Shown: positions 43,399 to 52,884, counted from the stretch's first letter. The stretch: DNA of 64,000 nt from Paralcaligenes sp. KSB-10 (GCF_021266465.1 NZ_CP089848.1:2914001-2978000); one strand, 5' to 3'. Translations and numbers: made by a program. Notes: a model not told the origin generated them from the sequence alone.

Positions 43399-44376
43399 AT
43401 GAAAATCACACGCAGGTTCTTATCCGCCGCCACACTCGCAATAGCCCCGCTGGCCACGGGCACAGCCGGTGCCGAGCAGTATCCGACCCACCCCATCACG
43501 CTCATTCAGCAATTCGCACCCGGAGGAGGCAGCGATGCCGTGGCACGGCCCTTGGCGCCGGAGTTGGGCAGGATTCTGGGCCAGTCCATCGTGATCGATA
43601 GCAAACCCGGTGCCAACGGCGTCATCGCCAACCAATTCGTGGCGCAATCCAAACCGGACGGCTATACCTTATTGTTCGCCTCGGCCGGCCCGATGACGGC
43701 GGCCCCGCACCTGTACAAGCTGCGGGTCGATCCACTGAAAGCGTTCATCCCCGTCGCGCTGGTGGTCAAGACGCCCTCGGCGATCATCGTCAATGACACG
43801 GTCAAGGTGTCCACGCTGAAGGAGCTCGTGGCCCTGGCCAAACAGAACCCCGGACACATTACATACGGTACTTCCGGCGTCGGTGGAGCACCTCATCTGG
43901 CGGGCGAAATGCTCTCCGCGGCCACCGGCGCAAAGTTTCTGCCGGTGGCCTACAAAGGCATGGGGCCGGCCATGACGGCCGTGCTGTCCGGCGAGGTCAA
44001 CTTCGCTTTCGCGGACATTGCTTTTGCCGTGCCGCTGATCCAGTCCGCCCGCGTCAAGGCGCTGGCGACAACAGGCCAGAAGCGTTCGCCCATTCTGCCC
44101 GAAGTGCCGACCGCGCAGGAAGCGGGTGTGCCAGGTTATCAATCCAGTACGTGGTACGCCATTTTTGCACCCAAGGGCACCCCCGATGCCGTGGTCAAGC
44201 GCTTGCATGACGCGGTCAACCAGGCCTTGGCCGGCGACCTGAGCAAGCGTTATACCCAGCTAGGCATGGATCCGGCCAACGGCATGAGCCAGCAGGCATT
44301 CGCCGATTTCGTAAAGGCGGAGTACGACCGTTTTGGCAATATCATCAAGAAGGCCAATATCAAGATCGAACGATAA
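43399..44376 (+). CDS. Bug/TctC-family receptor
   Basis: 325 residues, signal peptide with an N-terminal KITRRF and cleavage near GTAGAEQYP. Bug motifs: HPITLIQQFAPGGGSDAVARPLAP, GANGVIANQFVAQSKPDGYTL, ITYGTSGVGGAPHLAGE, PVAYKGMGPAMTAV. GGAGGAG lies just before the ATG. It is the first of two Bug genes in this operon and probably binds the cyclic amide or a related acid in the periplasm. The two Bug proteins differ clearly, so they may bind different compounds. Confidence 0.9.
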   Translation: MKITRRFLSAATLAIAPLATGTAGAEQYPTHPITLIQQFAPGGGSDAVARPLAPELGRILGQSIVIDSKPGANGVIANQFVAQSKPDGYTLLFASAGPMTAAPHLYKLRVDPLKAFIPVALVVKTPSAIIVNDTVKVSTLKELVALAKQNPGHITYGTSGVGGAPHLAGEMLSAATGAKFLPVAYKGMGPAMTAVLSGEVNFAFADIAFAVPLIQSARVKALATTGQKRSPILPEVPTAQEAGVPGYQSSTWYAIFAPKGTPDAVVKRLHDAVNQALAGDLSKRYTQLGMDPANGMSQQAFADFVKAEYDRFGNIIKKANIKIER

Positions 44377-44429
44377 GACGGGTGCCATCGCCCATTGCCA
44401 CATGTCCTGACTCACTCGCCTGAGGAACC

Positions 44430-45803
44430 ATGGAACATACAGAGTTCGACTATGAAGCGGATGTAGTCGTCGTCGGCGCCGGCGCATGCGGGCTGATGGC
44501 GGCTTACCGCGCCGGCCTGCAAGGGCTGGACGTCATATTGCTGGACAAAGACTCCAGGCTCGGATGCAACGCCGAAATTGCCAGCGGCTCCTTGCCCGCG
44601 GCCGGTACGCATCATCAGCGCGCGGCCGGCATCGAAGATTCGCCGGAGCGGATGGCGGCCGATATCCTGCGCAAGAACAAAGGCCGCGCCGATGCCCGGA
44701 TCGTGCATGCGCTATGCGCCCTTTCAACCGAAATCATTCGCATTTTCGAGGAAGATCTGGGCGTACCGATCGAACTCAATCAAGATGCTGGACGCTCCGG
44801 CTTTTCCGCCCTGCGCCTGCACAACGGGCCGGGCCGGACCGGTGCGCCACTGATACGGGCTTTGCAAGGCGCACTGGCGCGAATGAACAACATCACCCAT
44901 GCCGATCGCACGCCCGGCATGGGTCTGATAATCGATGCGCAAGGAGCGGTGAACGGTGTGCGTGCCGGTCCTGACGGTGAACAATGCATTGGAGCCAAGC
45001 GCGTCATCCTGGCCTGCGACGGCTTCGGATCGAACCAGGACATGATTGCGCGCTACATTCCCGAAATGGCCGGAATCGATTGCATTGGCGTGCAGGGCAA
45101 TACCGGCGACGCCATTCGCTGGGGACTCGAGCTGGGAGCGGCGGTCGCTCATATGTCCGCCTATCAGGGGCATGGACTGGTATGTGCGGGCTACGGCACC
45201 CGTCTGTCGCCGGAAATCCCGCAGCTCGGTGCGGTGATCGTCAATCGGCAAGGCCGGCGCTTTGCGCGCGAAGACCAGGGCTATTCGGAATTCGCCCAAG
45301 AGGTGCTGGCGCAGGCGGACCAGCAGGCCATTGCGATTTTCGATCAAAACATGTTCGACGTGGTAGCCCGGCTGGACCACTGGAAGGAAACCGTGGCGTC
45401 CGGCGCGATCAAATCCGCACCCACCCTCGCGCAACTGGCCGAAAGGTTCAAGCTGCCGCCGGAGGCATTGCAGCAAAGCTTCGAGGAATGCGCGGGGATA
45501 CGCCCGGATCCCTGGGATCGGGCAGGCCTGCCGGTGCCTCAGGCACCGCCATTCTACGGTGCCGTCATCACCGGTGCGATGGTGCATACGCAAGGCGGCC
45601 TGGTCGTGGATGTGCACGCGCGCGTCAAGCGGCCCGATGGGTCCCGCATTCCGAACCTGTACGCGGGCGGCGGCTCGGCGGCCGGCATCTCCGGAGACTG
45701 CGCGCAGGGCTATATGTCCGGAAACGGCCTGCTCAGCGCCTACGGACTCGGCATGATAGCCGGCGACCATGCCGCACAGTCCTTGCTTGTTCACGCTTAC
45801 TAG
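44430..45803 (+). CDS. FAD-dependent oxidoreductase of the fumarate reductase/ketosteroid dehydrogenase flavoprotein family
   Basis: 457 residues: N-terminal dinucleotide fold DVVVVGAGACGLMAAYRAG (GAGACG at 16-21), LGCNAEIASGSLPAAG, ILACDGFGSN and the C-terminal FAD loop GGGSAAGISGDCAQGYMSGNGLLSAYGLG (cited by GGGSAAGISGD and GNGLLSAYG). The family reduces or dehydrogenates C=C bonds next to a carbonyl or carboxylate. No heme domain is present. It sits between a Bug receptor and the MmgE/PrpD gene (9 bases), so reduction and hydration of an unsaturated acid is a reasonable guess for this stage of the pathway. Confidence 0.88.
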   Translation: MEHTEFDYEADVVVVGAGACGLMAAYRAGLQGLDVILLDKDSRLGCNAEIASGSLPAAGTHHQRAAGIEDSPERMAADILRKNKGRADARIVHALCALSTEIIRIFEEDLGVPIELNQDAGRSGFSALRLHNGPGRTGAPLIRALQGALARMNNITHADRTPGMGLIIDAQGAVNGVRAGPDGEQCIGAKRVILACDGFGSNQDMIARYIPEMAGIDCIGVQGNTGDAIRWGLELGAAVAHMSAYQGHGLVCAGYGTRLSPEIPQLGAVIVNRQGRRFAREDQGYSEFAQEVLAQADQQAIAIFDQNMFDVVARLDHWKETVASGAIKSAPTLAQLAERFKLPPEALQQSFEECAGIRPDPWDRAGLPVPQAPPFYGAVITGAMVHTQGGLVVDVHARVKRPDGSRIPNLYAGGGSAAGISGDCAQGYMSGNGLLSAYGLGMIAGDHAAQSLLVHAY

Positions 45804-45812
45804 GAGAATCCT

Positions 45813-47216
45813 ATGTCCAGCCGCCTCAGTTCCGCGCCTGCCGACCCCAGAGAGGTCTGCGAGCAAGCTATTCTCCAATTGTTCGACTGGGCCTTTTCGA
45901 CGACGCCGCACGATATCCCGGAAGAGGTCAAGCGCCGCGCGGTATTGGTCCTGTTCGACGACCTCGCCGCCATGACCGGCGCCGCCGCCGAGCCGGAGTT
46001 CCAACGCCTGCTGCCCAAGCTCGGGGGGACGGGGGGGACGCCCGAAGCCACGATCATTCCAGTACCGGGGCGAAAGACCGATCGCCGCAACGCGGCCCTC
46101 ATCAACGCTGTCGCCACTAATTGGCTGGAACTGGATGAAGGCTATCGCCTATCGCCCTGCCACGCGGGCCTCTATGTGCTGCCTGCATTGCTGGCCGACG
46201 CGGAAGCCGACGGCACGTCATTCGACGATCTGCTGCACGCTATCGTGCTTGCTTACGAAGTCGTAACCCGCGTCGCGCGCGCCTTCGAGCAACGTCCCGC
46301 GGTGATGCAATCGCATGGCCGATTCGCCGCCGTGGGTGCGGCGGTGGCGGTGGCCCTCAATCGCAAGCTGTCGGCGCAACAGGCGTTGAACGCCGCCAGC
46401 GCCGCCGTTACATTGATCACTCCCGCGCCGCGCAATCACCTGGCGCTCGGCGCATTGGTACGCAATGTGTGGGCCGGCGTGGGCGCGCAATCCGGCATGG
46501 CCGCCGTGGAATGGGCCGATGGTGGAATCTCCGGCACACCAGGCAGTTTTTACGATGTGTATTGCACGGTGCTGGGCGGTATTTCCCATGAGAAATTCCT
46601 GACGCAGGAACTGGGCCGATCCTGGGCCATCCTGGACGGCTACACCAAGATGTACGCCTGCTGCCAGCACCTGCACGCCGCGGTCGAGGCGACACTCGAG
46701 ATCCGCGACCAGGCCATACAGAAAGGCGTAGACAATATCACCGCCATCGAGGTGGAAACCCATGAATTGGCGCTGCCTCTGCAGAACCCGCAGCCTCACA
46801 ACACCTTGGCCGCAAAGTTCTCGATGTCGCACGCGCTGGCGGCAGCGGTGGTGCGCGGCAACGGTGGCGCCGACGCCTTCTCCAGCGCCATGCTGGCCGA
46901 TGAAAAAGTGAATCGACTGCGTCAGCGCGTATCCATGGCGCCCTGGCCCACGCCGATTCCAGCGCCGCCAAACGATAGGCCGGCGCGCATACAAATGGGG
47001 TTCGCCGACGGCACGCAGCTCGTAGCGGAGTGTCTATCGGCCACCGGCGGCCCTGACCGGCCTTACGCGGACGAGCAGCGGCTGGACAAGATCGGCGCAC
47101 TGACCCAATCGATGTATCCACGCCTGCGTCCGGCTGCCGATGCTCTGATGACGCTGCCCGCCGCCCGCATGCGCCAGCCTTGGCGCGACATCGTCGCGGC
47201 CTTCACCGCTTCTTGA
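45813..47216 (+). CDS. MmgE/PrpD-family protein
   Basis: 467 residues of the 2-methylcitrate dehydratase/cis-aconitate decarboxylase/iminodisuccinate epimerase superfamily: LVLFDDLAAMTGAA, NWLELDEGYRLSPCHAGLYVLPALLADAE (family DD and H motif region), SHGRFAAVGAAVAVAL, and YKMYACCQHLHAAVE-like segment (here YTKMYACCQHLHAAV). GGAGAA lies before the ATG. Members dehydrate, decarboxylate or epimerise tricarboxylic or amino-dicarboxylic acids without a metal. Its place behind the flavoprotein suggests work on a substituted dicarboxylate. Exact reaction unknown. Confidence 0.88.
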   Translation: MSSRLSSAPADPREVCEQAILQLFDWAFSTTPHDIPEEVKRRAVLVLFDDLAAMTGAAAEPEFQRLLPKLGGTGGTPEATIIPVPGRKTDRRNAALINAVATNWLELDEGYRLSPCHAGLYVLPALLADAEADGTSFDDLLHAIVLAYEVVTRVARAFEQRPAVMQSHGRFAAVGAAVAVALNRKLSAQQALNAASAAVTLITPAPRNHLALGALVRNVWAGVGAQSGMAAVEWADGGISGTPGSFYDVYCTVLGGISHEKFLTQELGRSWAILDGYTKMYACCQHLHAAVEATLEIRDQAIQKGVDNITAIEVETHELALPLQNPQPHNTLAAKFSMSHALAAAVVRGNGGADAFSSAMLADEKVNRLRQRVSMAPWPTPIPAPPNDRPARIQMGFADGTQLVAECLSATGGPDRPYADEQRLDKIGALTQSMYPRLRPAADALMTLPAARMRQPWRDIVAAFTAS

Positions 47217-47258
47217 TTATTGGCGGCATGCCAGGCACGCCGACCGGAGGAATGAATA

Positions 47259-48068
47259 ATGCGCATACTTTTCCAGAGCCTCGTCGAAACCGGTCGCACT
47301 CCGGCCTACTTCGCAGGCATGCACGAGCGGGTCAAAAAAATTGCCCGGCCCGGCGTGACGGTCGACTTCATCGGCATGCCGGAGAACGTCTATGGCAAAT
47401 ACACGCCCGCGGATGTGGTGAAGTATCCATATATGGCGGCCTTCAGCACGCAGCTCATCCTGGAAAACGCGCTGCGTGCCGAAGCGCAAGGTTATGACGT
47501 GTTCGTGGTCGGCTCGGTGCAGGATCCCGCTCTCGAAGAAGCTCGGTCTCTGCTCGATATTCCCGTGGTGGGCTATGGCGAATCCGCCATGCACTTCGCC
47601 TGCTGCATGTCCACTCGATTCGCCATACTGGTGTTCCAGGAAGGCTTCGATCAAATGATGGACTTGCGCGTCCAGCGACTGGGCCTGGCCACACGCGCAC
47701 TGCCTACGCTGCTCATCGACGCCAGCTTCGAGGATATCAGCCGCGGGCTTTCGGAATCCGAGCAACTGGTGGCCAAATTCGAAAAAGCCGCGCGAGTAGC
47801 GATTGCACAAGGCGCCGAGGCCATTATTCCAGGCCAGCTCTATCTGAGTGAAGCAATGGCGCGTGCCCATATCACCCGCATCGACGAGGTGCCGATAATC
47901 GATGGCCTGAGCGCAACGATCAAGATGGCCGAAGTAATGGCGGACTTCAAGGATATGGGCATCAGCGTGACCCGCCGCGGCTATCTGCATGCGCGGCCTC
48001 CGGCCGACATGGTGCACCATGCGCGTCAATTTCACGGCCGCGCGAACAACAAGCCGGACAAGGCTTGA
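47259..48068 (+). CDS. Aspartate/glutamate/hydantoin racemase-family protein lacking both catalytic cysteines
   Basis: 269 residues of the hydantoin racemase group: FVVGSVQDPALEEARSLLDIPVVGYGESAMHFA (cited by GSVQDPAL and PVVGYGESAMHF) and GAEAIIPGQLYLSEAM. In working racemases the first motif has a cysteine where this has Ser86 and the second has GC where this has Gly192-Gln193. Both acid-base thiols are therefore missing and a normal racemase mechanism is not possible. It may be a lyase, an isomerase or a binding protein. GGAGGAA precedes the ATG; it is the seventh of eight genes in the operon. Confidence 0.85.
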   Translation: MRILFQSLVETGRTPAYFAGMHERVKKIARPGVTVDFIGMPENVYGKYTPADVVKYPYMAAFSTQLILENALRAEAQGYDVFVVGSVQDPALEEARSLLDIPVVGYGESAMHFACCMSTRFAILVFQEGFDQMMDLRVQRLGLATRALPTLLIDASFEDISRGLSESEQLVAKFEKAARVAIAQGAEAIIPGQLYLSEAMARAHITRIDEVPIIDGLSATIKMAEVMADFKDMGISVTRRGYLHARPPADMVHHARQFHGRANNKPDKA

Positions 48069-48160
48069 ATGCGGCCGCATCGTTTTCAAGTGTAATTTTC
48101 CATTGACCCAGGGCTTATATTCCGCAAAGGGAAATCAGCCCATCTATTCCCGGAGCCTAC

Positions 48161-49135
48161 ATGTCCATCCTCAAAAATGTTACAAGCATTCTCGCAGGCC
48201 TCGCGCTATGTACCGCCGCCGTTGCCGCGCAAGCGGCGTATCCGGATAAGCCGATACACTTGATCGTGCCTTTCCCCGCCGGCGGCGGTACCGACGCCAC
48301 CGCCCGCCTCATCGCCGCCGAACTTGGGCCTCTTCTGGGGCAGACCGTAATCGTTGAAAATCGTGCCGGCGCGGCGGGTACGATTGGCGCGCAATCCGTG
48401 GTTGGGGCAGCGCCCGACGGCTATACCCTGTTTTTCTCCACAACGGGGGTGCTGGTCATCAACCCCTATCTGTACAAAAACCTGCGCTACGATCCTGTCA
48501 AGGACTTCACCCCCATCAGCCCGGTTGCCTCCTCCGCCAACGTGCTGGTGGTCAACCCCAAGGTACCGGTGCACACCGTCAAAGAGCTGATCGCACTGGC
48601 CAAGTCCGAACCGGGCAAGCTCACGTTCGGCTCTTCGGGCATAGGCAGTTCCAGCCACCTGGCCGCCGTCATGCTGGAATCGCTTACCGGCATCAAGCTG
48701 CTGCACATTCCATACAAGGGTACGGCACCGGCCATCACCGACCTCGTAGGCGGCCGCATCAATATGATGATCGACAACATTCCCAGCTATGTGGAACTCG
48801 CCAAAGCCGGCAAAGTCCGCCCGCTGGGTGTCTCGGGCACCACCACATCGCCGCTGTTTCCCGGCGTTCCGACCATTGCCCAGGCAGGTGTCCCTGGCTA
48901 CGACATCACCATCTGGTATGCCATACTGGGACCCGCCGGCCTGCCCAAAGAGGTGGTTGAAAAACTCTCGACAGCGATACAGCAGGTGGTCAAACACCCC
49001 GGCATGGATAAAAAGCTACAGGCCATCGGCTCCGATCCCATGACGCAAACACCCCAGGAATTCGCCGCTTTCATACGCAAGGAAAGCGAGAAATGGGGAC
49101 GCATCGTGCGGGAATCCGGCGCTGCCGAACAGTAA
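48161..49135 (+). CDS. Bug/TctC-family receptor
   Basis: 324 residues; signal peptide cleaved near AAQAAYP, then KPIHLIVPFPAGGGTDATARLIA, GAAGTIGAQSVVGAAPDGYTL, LTFGSSGIGSSSHLAA, HIPYKGTAPAITD. CCCGGAG precedes the ATG. It closes the CobW-hydantoinase operon, 92 bases after the racemase-like gene, and is followed by a GC-rich hairpin. As the second Bug receptor in one operon it may bind a pathway-related compound, or serve a two-component signalling or transport system elsewhere. No membrane partner is encoded here. Confidence 0.9.
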   Translation: MSILKNVTSILAGLALCTAAVAAQAAYPDKPIHLIVPFPAGGGTDATARLIAAELGPLLGQTVIVENRAGAAGTIGAQSVVGAAPDGYTLFFSTTGVLVINPYLYKNLRYDPVKDFTPISPVASSANVLVVNPKVPVHTVKELIALAKSEPGKLTFGSSGIGSSSHLAAVMLESLTGIKLLHIPYKGTAPAITDLVGGRINMMIDNIPSYVELAKAGKVRPLGVSGTTTSPLFPGVPTIAQAGVPGYDITIWYAILGPAGLPKEVVEKLSTAIQQVVKHPGMDKKLQAIGSDPMTQTPQEFAAFIRKESEKWGRIVRESGAAEQ

Positions 49136-49145
49136 AAACCATAAG

Positions 49146-49175
49146 CGCCGCACAATGTCTGCGCCATGTGCGGCG
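49146..49175 (+). terminator. GC-rich stem-loop after the hydantoinase operon
   Basis: CGCCGCAC (49146-49153) and GTGCGGCG (49168-49175) pair perfectly around a 14-base loop, 10 bases after the Bug stop. Only two T follow, so it may work with Rho, or just protect the 3' end. Confidence 0.4.
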
Positions 49176-49235
49176 TTCAGCCCCTGTATGAGGGCTCATG
49201 GCGAGCAAGAGCAGCTTCTTCACTTTGACCTTGTC

Positions 49236-50171
49236 CTACTGACGAGCAGCCGGAAATAAATCTTGCATGATTTGTACCGCCAGTTGTATTTGGCTAGACA
49301 CAACGACCTGCTTCCGATACAGCAAGCTGATGGCGCCAAAGTTGACGCCCGATTTTATGGCTAGAGTTTTGACGAGGTTTTTGGTTTCATAGTAGCCAGC
49401 CAGGCTTTGGGGCAGCACGCTGATCCAGTTATATTGATTGATAAGCGAGATATTGGTTAATAAGGAGTTCGACTCAATGGAATCGGCAAGCCTAAGCCGG
49501 GCCCGATCGAGCATCGCTTCCACGCAGTCTCTTTGAACGGTACCGCTAATGGGGATGATCCAGCGGTACGGGATCAGTTCACGCAAGTGTTTCGGCTTGC
49601 GCTGTATCAGTTCGTGTCGCGGTCCGCATACGATAGCTACCGGTTCGTCATACAAAAACACCTCATGAATCCAGTTGCGATGGAGCGCATCGGACACACG
49701 CCCCAGAACGAGATCGAGCTCTTCCCGCTCCAGCTTTTCAACCAGGACGTTCAAGACGCCTTCGAAAATAGTGAGCTCGAGCCCGGCGTCGTGCTCGATC
49801 AGGCTGGAAATCAATTTGGGCAATGTGTGAACCGACGAGGAAGGCAGCACGCCTATGCGCAGGATACGCCTGTCGCGCGTCAGCAAGGATCGGACTTCGT
49901 CGCCTACTCTTTGTGCCGCGCCATTTAGATTTTGCGCATGGGAAATCAAAAGCATGCCCAGCGGCGTGGGTTTGGTACCGTAAGGCGTGCGCAGGAATAG
50001 CGGCGCACCGACGTGCTCTTCAAGCTGGGCCAGTGCCTTCGAGGCAGCCGGTTGGCTCATATTCAGGCGATCGGCCGCGCGTCCCATATGCTGGGTTTCA
50101 TATAGGGCCAGAAGCAGCTCGACATGACGTTTTTTAATGTACAGCTGAGGGAATAATGGCTCGCTCATCAT
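49236..50171 (-). CDS. LysR-family transcriptional regulator
   Basis: 311 residues: N-terminal winged helix (RHVELLLALYETQHMGRAADRLNMSQPAASKALAQLEEHVGAPLF, residues ~15-60, cited here only by its ends RHVELL and GAPLF) and a type-2 periplasmic-binding-fold effector domain (LRIGVLPSSSVHTLPKLI; DLVLGRV). It resembles the GbpR/CbbR-like group that regulates catabolic genes. It is divergent from the Bug-sulfatase-P450 operon across 135 bases and is its likely activator. TTATCGCG (50182) and CGCGATAA (50285) form inverted half-sites in this gap. Confidence 0.9.
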   Translation of the reverse strand: MMSEPLFPQLYIKKRHVELLLALYETQHMGRAADRLNMSQPAASKALAQLEEHVGAPLFLRTPYGTKPTPLGMLLISHAQNLNGAAQRVGDEVRSLLTRDRRILRIGVLPSSSVHTLPKLISSLIEHDAGLELTIFEGVLNVLVEKLEREELDLVLGRVSDALHRNWIHEVFLYDEPVAIVCGPRHELIQRKPKHLRELIPYRWIIPISGTVQRDCVEAMLDRARLRLADSIESNSLLTNISLINQYNWISVLPQSLAGYYETKNLVKTLAIKSGVNFGAISLLYRKQVVVSSQIQLAVQIMQDLFPAARQ

Positions 50172-50306
50172 ATATTTATAGTTATCGCGGTGGTAAAAGA
50201 TTTCATTTTACGTTATGGCGATGCGGCGCCACACTATTGAGGAAATCACATTCGCATCCCTATTCGTTCTAGCGAAATGGCGGTCGCGATAATCCAGGAG
50301 AGCGGC

Positions 50307-51278
50307 ATGAAGCATTTGATCAAAAGAATATTGGCTTGCAGTCTTGTAGCAACTGCGGTCAGCACCCCGGCCATGGCGGCCGATAACTATCCATCCAGAC
50401 CCATCAAAATCATAGTGCCTTATGCGCCCGGTGGGGCCACAGATGTCATTTCACGTTTATTGGCGCAGCGAATGTCCACGGCTTCCGGCTATAACTTTAT
50501 TGTGGAGAACAAGCCCGGCGCAGGCGGTGGAATTGGCGCGGGCTACGTGGCCCGCTCCAAGCCAGACGGCTATACCCTATTGATGGGGACTTCAAATACG
50601 CACGGCCTTAATCCATTCATTTATCATGATCTCGCTTATGATCCGCAAAAAAGTTTTGCCCCGGTGGCCGCTGTAGTTGATAACGTCGTGGTATTGCTCG
50701 CCAATCAAAGCTTTCCGGCCAGCAGCCTGAAAGAAGCGGTCGAGGTCATCAAGACACACCCTGGAAAATATAGCTATGCCTCGCCCGGGGTGGGTACGGT
50801 GCATGAATTTGCCATGGCATTGCTGAGCAAGAAACTGGGCCTCAAAATCCAGCATGTACCCTACAAGGGCGCTGGCCCTGCCATGATGGATCTCGCGGCG
50901 GATACGGTGCCTTTGATGATGGGCGGTTTGGCCCCGGCACTGCCGTTCATCAAGTCCGGTAAAGTCAAGCTGCTGGGTATTGCCAACGATGAAAAATATG
51001 ATTCGATCAAAGGGGTGGAGTATTTTTCCGATCTGACCACAGGCGCATCCGTCAGCTCCTGGCTGGGATTGTTTGCGCCGGCGGGTACATCCGCCCAGAC
51101 TGTGGAGAAACTCAACACGCTCGTCAATACAGTATTGGCATCCCCCGAGTTCATTAAGGAGCTGGACAAGCAGGGTACAAAGCCCCTGCCCATGACGCCG
51201 GAGGCATTCAGAAAACTGGTGGCCGACGGGTTGGCCTTCTGGAAAAAGACAGTAGAAGAGACTGGGACGACACAATGA
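50307..51278 (+). CDS. Bug/TctC-family receptor
   Basis: 323 residues from ATG 50307 (AGGAG 6-7 bases upstream; the frame is open to 50277 but without a signal). Signal peptide ends near AMAADNYP. Motifs: RPIKIIVPYAPGGATDVISRLLAQ, GAGGGIGAGYVARSKPDGYTL, YSYASPGVGTVHEFAM, HVPYKGAGPAMMD. Its stop overlaps the sulfatase start (ATGA), so expression is coupled. It probably binds the sulfated or phosphonylated compound, or its released acid, that the next two enzymes handle. Confidence 0.9.
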   Translation: MKHLIKRILACSLVATAVSTPAMAADNYPSRPIKIIVPYAPGGATDVISRLLAQRMSTASGYNFIVENKPGAGGGIGAGYVARSKPDGYTLLMGTSNTHGLNPFIYHDLAYDPQKSFAPVAAVVDNVVVLLANQSFPASSLKEAVEVIKTHPGKYSYASPGVGTVHEFAMALLSKKLGLKIQHVPYKGAGPAMMDLAADTVPLMMGGLAPALPFIKSGKVKLLGIANDEKYDSIKGVEYFSDLTTGASVSSWLGLFAPAGTSAQTVEKLNTLVNTVLASPEFIKELDKQGTKPLPMTPEAFRKLVADGLAFWKKTVEETGTTQ

Positions 51279-52870
51279 GCGTTGGATCCGATGCGCCGGT
51301 AAACTTTCTGTTTTTCATTACTGACCAGCAACGGGCGGATCATCTGGGCTGCTATGGCAATCCGGTGGTGAAAACCCCCAATCTGGACACGCTTGCCCGG
51401 CGGGCCAGCCAATTCAACAACATGCATGTGGCAACTCCTATTTGCATGCCAAATCGCGCAAGCCTGATGACCGGCCGCTTTCCATCCACGCATGGAGCCC
51501 GCCACAATGGTATTCCACTATCCTTGCAGGCCATGACCTTTGTTGAATCGCTGCGGCAAGCCGGATATCGGACAGCACTGGTGGGCAAAGCACATCTGCA
51601 GAACATGACACTCAGGCCCCCGGTGTGGCCGGTGCCTCTTGAAAGTCGCTTGAAGCAGGAGGCCATGCGCGCCACACCGGGTAATTACGACCAGGAACGG
51701 CGAAAATACTGGCTGTCCAGCGACGATTTCGATCTGGACTACCCTTACTACGGCTTCGAGCAGGCACGTCTGGTGGATGAACACAGCGACGAGGTTCATG
51801 GCCATTATCGATACTGGCTGCGCAAGCACTATCCGGAACTGGAGCGCCACGTCGGTCCGGATGGCGCCATGCCCACACCCGGCTATGCCCTGTCGAAAAT
51901 CCGCCAAGCCTGGCGCACACGCCTGCCTGAAGAGATTTATCCGTCAGCGTATATTGCCGATCGTGGCATGGACTATTTGCGGGAATTCGCCGCGCAAGGA
52001 CAACCTTTCTTCCTGAAGTGTTCATTTCCCGATCCGCACCATCCGTTTACACCGCCCGGCAAGTATTGGGACATGTACGACCCAGCGCAGATGGAACTAC
52101 CCCCTTCGTTCCATGGCACGCCGACATCGGTGCCCCCTCATGTGAAGTGGCTCTACGATCAGCGCGATTCCGGCAAGGCCATCAAGAACACGCCCGCCAT
52201 ATTTGCCTGCAATGAACAGGAAGCCAAAGAGGCACTGGCGCTAAACTATGGCTCGATCAGCAACATCGATCACCAGATCGGCCGGGTGCTGGGCGAATTG
52301 GATCGACTGGGGCTGAGCCGCAACACCGTGGTGGTGTTTACCAGCGACCATGGCGATTATCTGGGCGATCATCAGCTTATGCTTAAAGGGCCAATCCACT
52401 ACCGAGGCCTCACCCGTGTGCCATTCCTATGGGCGGAACCAGAAGGCGCAGCCAAAACCCTGAACTCCGACAGCCTCGTCAGCACTGTCGATATCGCTCC
52501 AACGGTACTGAACCGCGCAGGTGTAGCGCCCTACAACGGCATTCAAGGGCATAGCTTGATGCCTGTCATGGCAGGGGCAGACACGCAATTGCGCGATGCG
52601 CTAATCATTGAAGAAGAAGGGCAGCGGGTAATACTGGGTTTCAATACTCGCATACGTTGCCGGACTTTGCTGGCAAACGACTGCCGCGTCACCATCTACG
52701 ATGGCGCCAATTGGGGGGAACTCTACAATTTGGCAGAGGATCCGAACGAACTGAATAATCTGTGGAGCGATTCTTCCAGCGCCTGCCTGCGCGCCAAGAT
52801 GCTGGAAAAACTTGCGTACATGATGCTCAATCATGTCGATACCAGCCCCTATCCCACGGCGTTGGCTTAA
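51275..52870 (+). CDS. Sulfatase/phosphonate monoester hydrolase-family enzyme
   Basis: 531 residues of the alkaline phosphatase superfamily. The active-site signature is ICMPNRASLMTGR, with Cys57 in C-x-P-x-R, the site that sulfatase-maturing enzymes convert to formylglycine. Metal ligands are seen in FITDQQRADHLGC near the N-terminus and FTSDHGDYLGDHQL in the middle. There is no signal peptide, so it is cytoplasmic, unlike many aryl sulfatases. It hydrolyses a sulfate or phosphonate ester. It is coupled to a Bug gene before and a P450 gene after, which suggests removal of an ester group ahead of oxidation. Confidence 0.9.
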   Translation: MSVGSDAPVNFLFFITDQQRADHLGCYGNPVVKTPNLDTLARRASQFNNMHVATPICMPNRASLMTGRFPSTHGARHNGIPLSLQAMTFVESLRQAGYRTALVGKAHLQNMTLRPPVWPVPLESRLKQEAMRATPGNYDQERRKYWLSSDDFDLDYPYYGFEQARLVDEHSDEVHGHYRYWLRKHYPELERHVGPDGAMPTPGYALSKIRQAWRTRLPEEIYPSAYIADRGMDYLREFAAQGQPFFLKCSFPDPHHPFTPPGKYWDMYDPAQMELPPSFHGTPTSVPPHVKWLYDQRDSGKAIKNTPAIFACNEQEAKEALALNYGSISNIDHQIGRVLGELDRLGLSRNTVVVFTSDHGDYLGDHQLMLKGPIHYRGLTRVPFLWAEPEGAAKTLNSDSLVSTVDIAPTVLNRAGVAPYNGIQGHSLMPVMAGADTQLRDALIIEEEGQRVILGFNTRIRCRTLLANDCRVTIYDGANWGELYNLAEDPNELNNLWSDSSSACLRAKMLEKLAYMMLNHVDTSPYPTALA

Positions 52871-52884
52871 ACGGAGAAAGCAGC

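Noticed and set aside
47259-48068. Calling this gene hydantoin racemase and the locus a standard hydantoin-utilisation cluster
   Set aside because: Both catalytic cysteines are missing, and the operon contains flavoprotein and PrpD genes that are foreign to hydantoin clusters.
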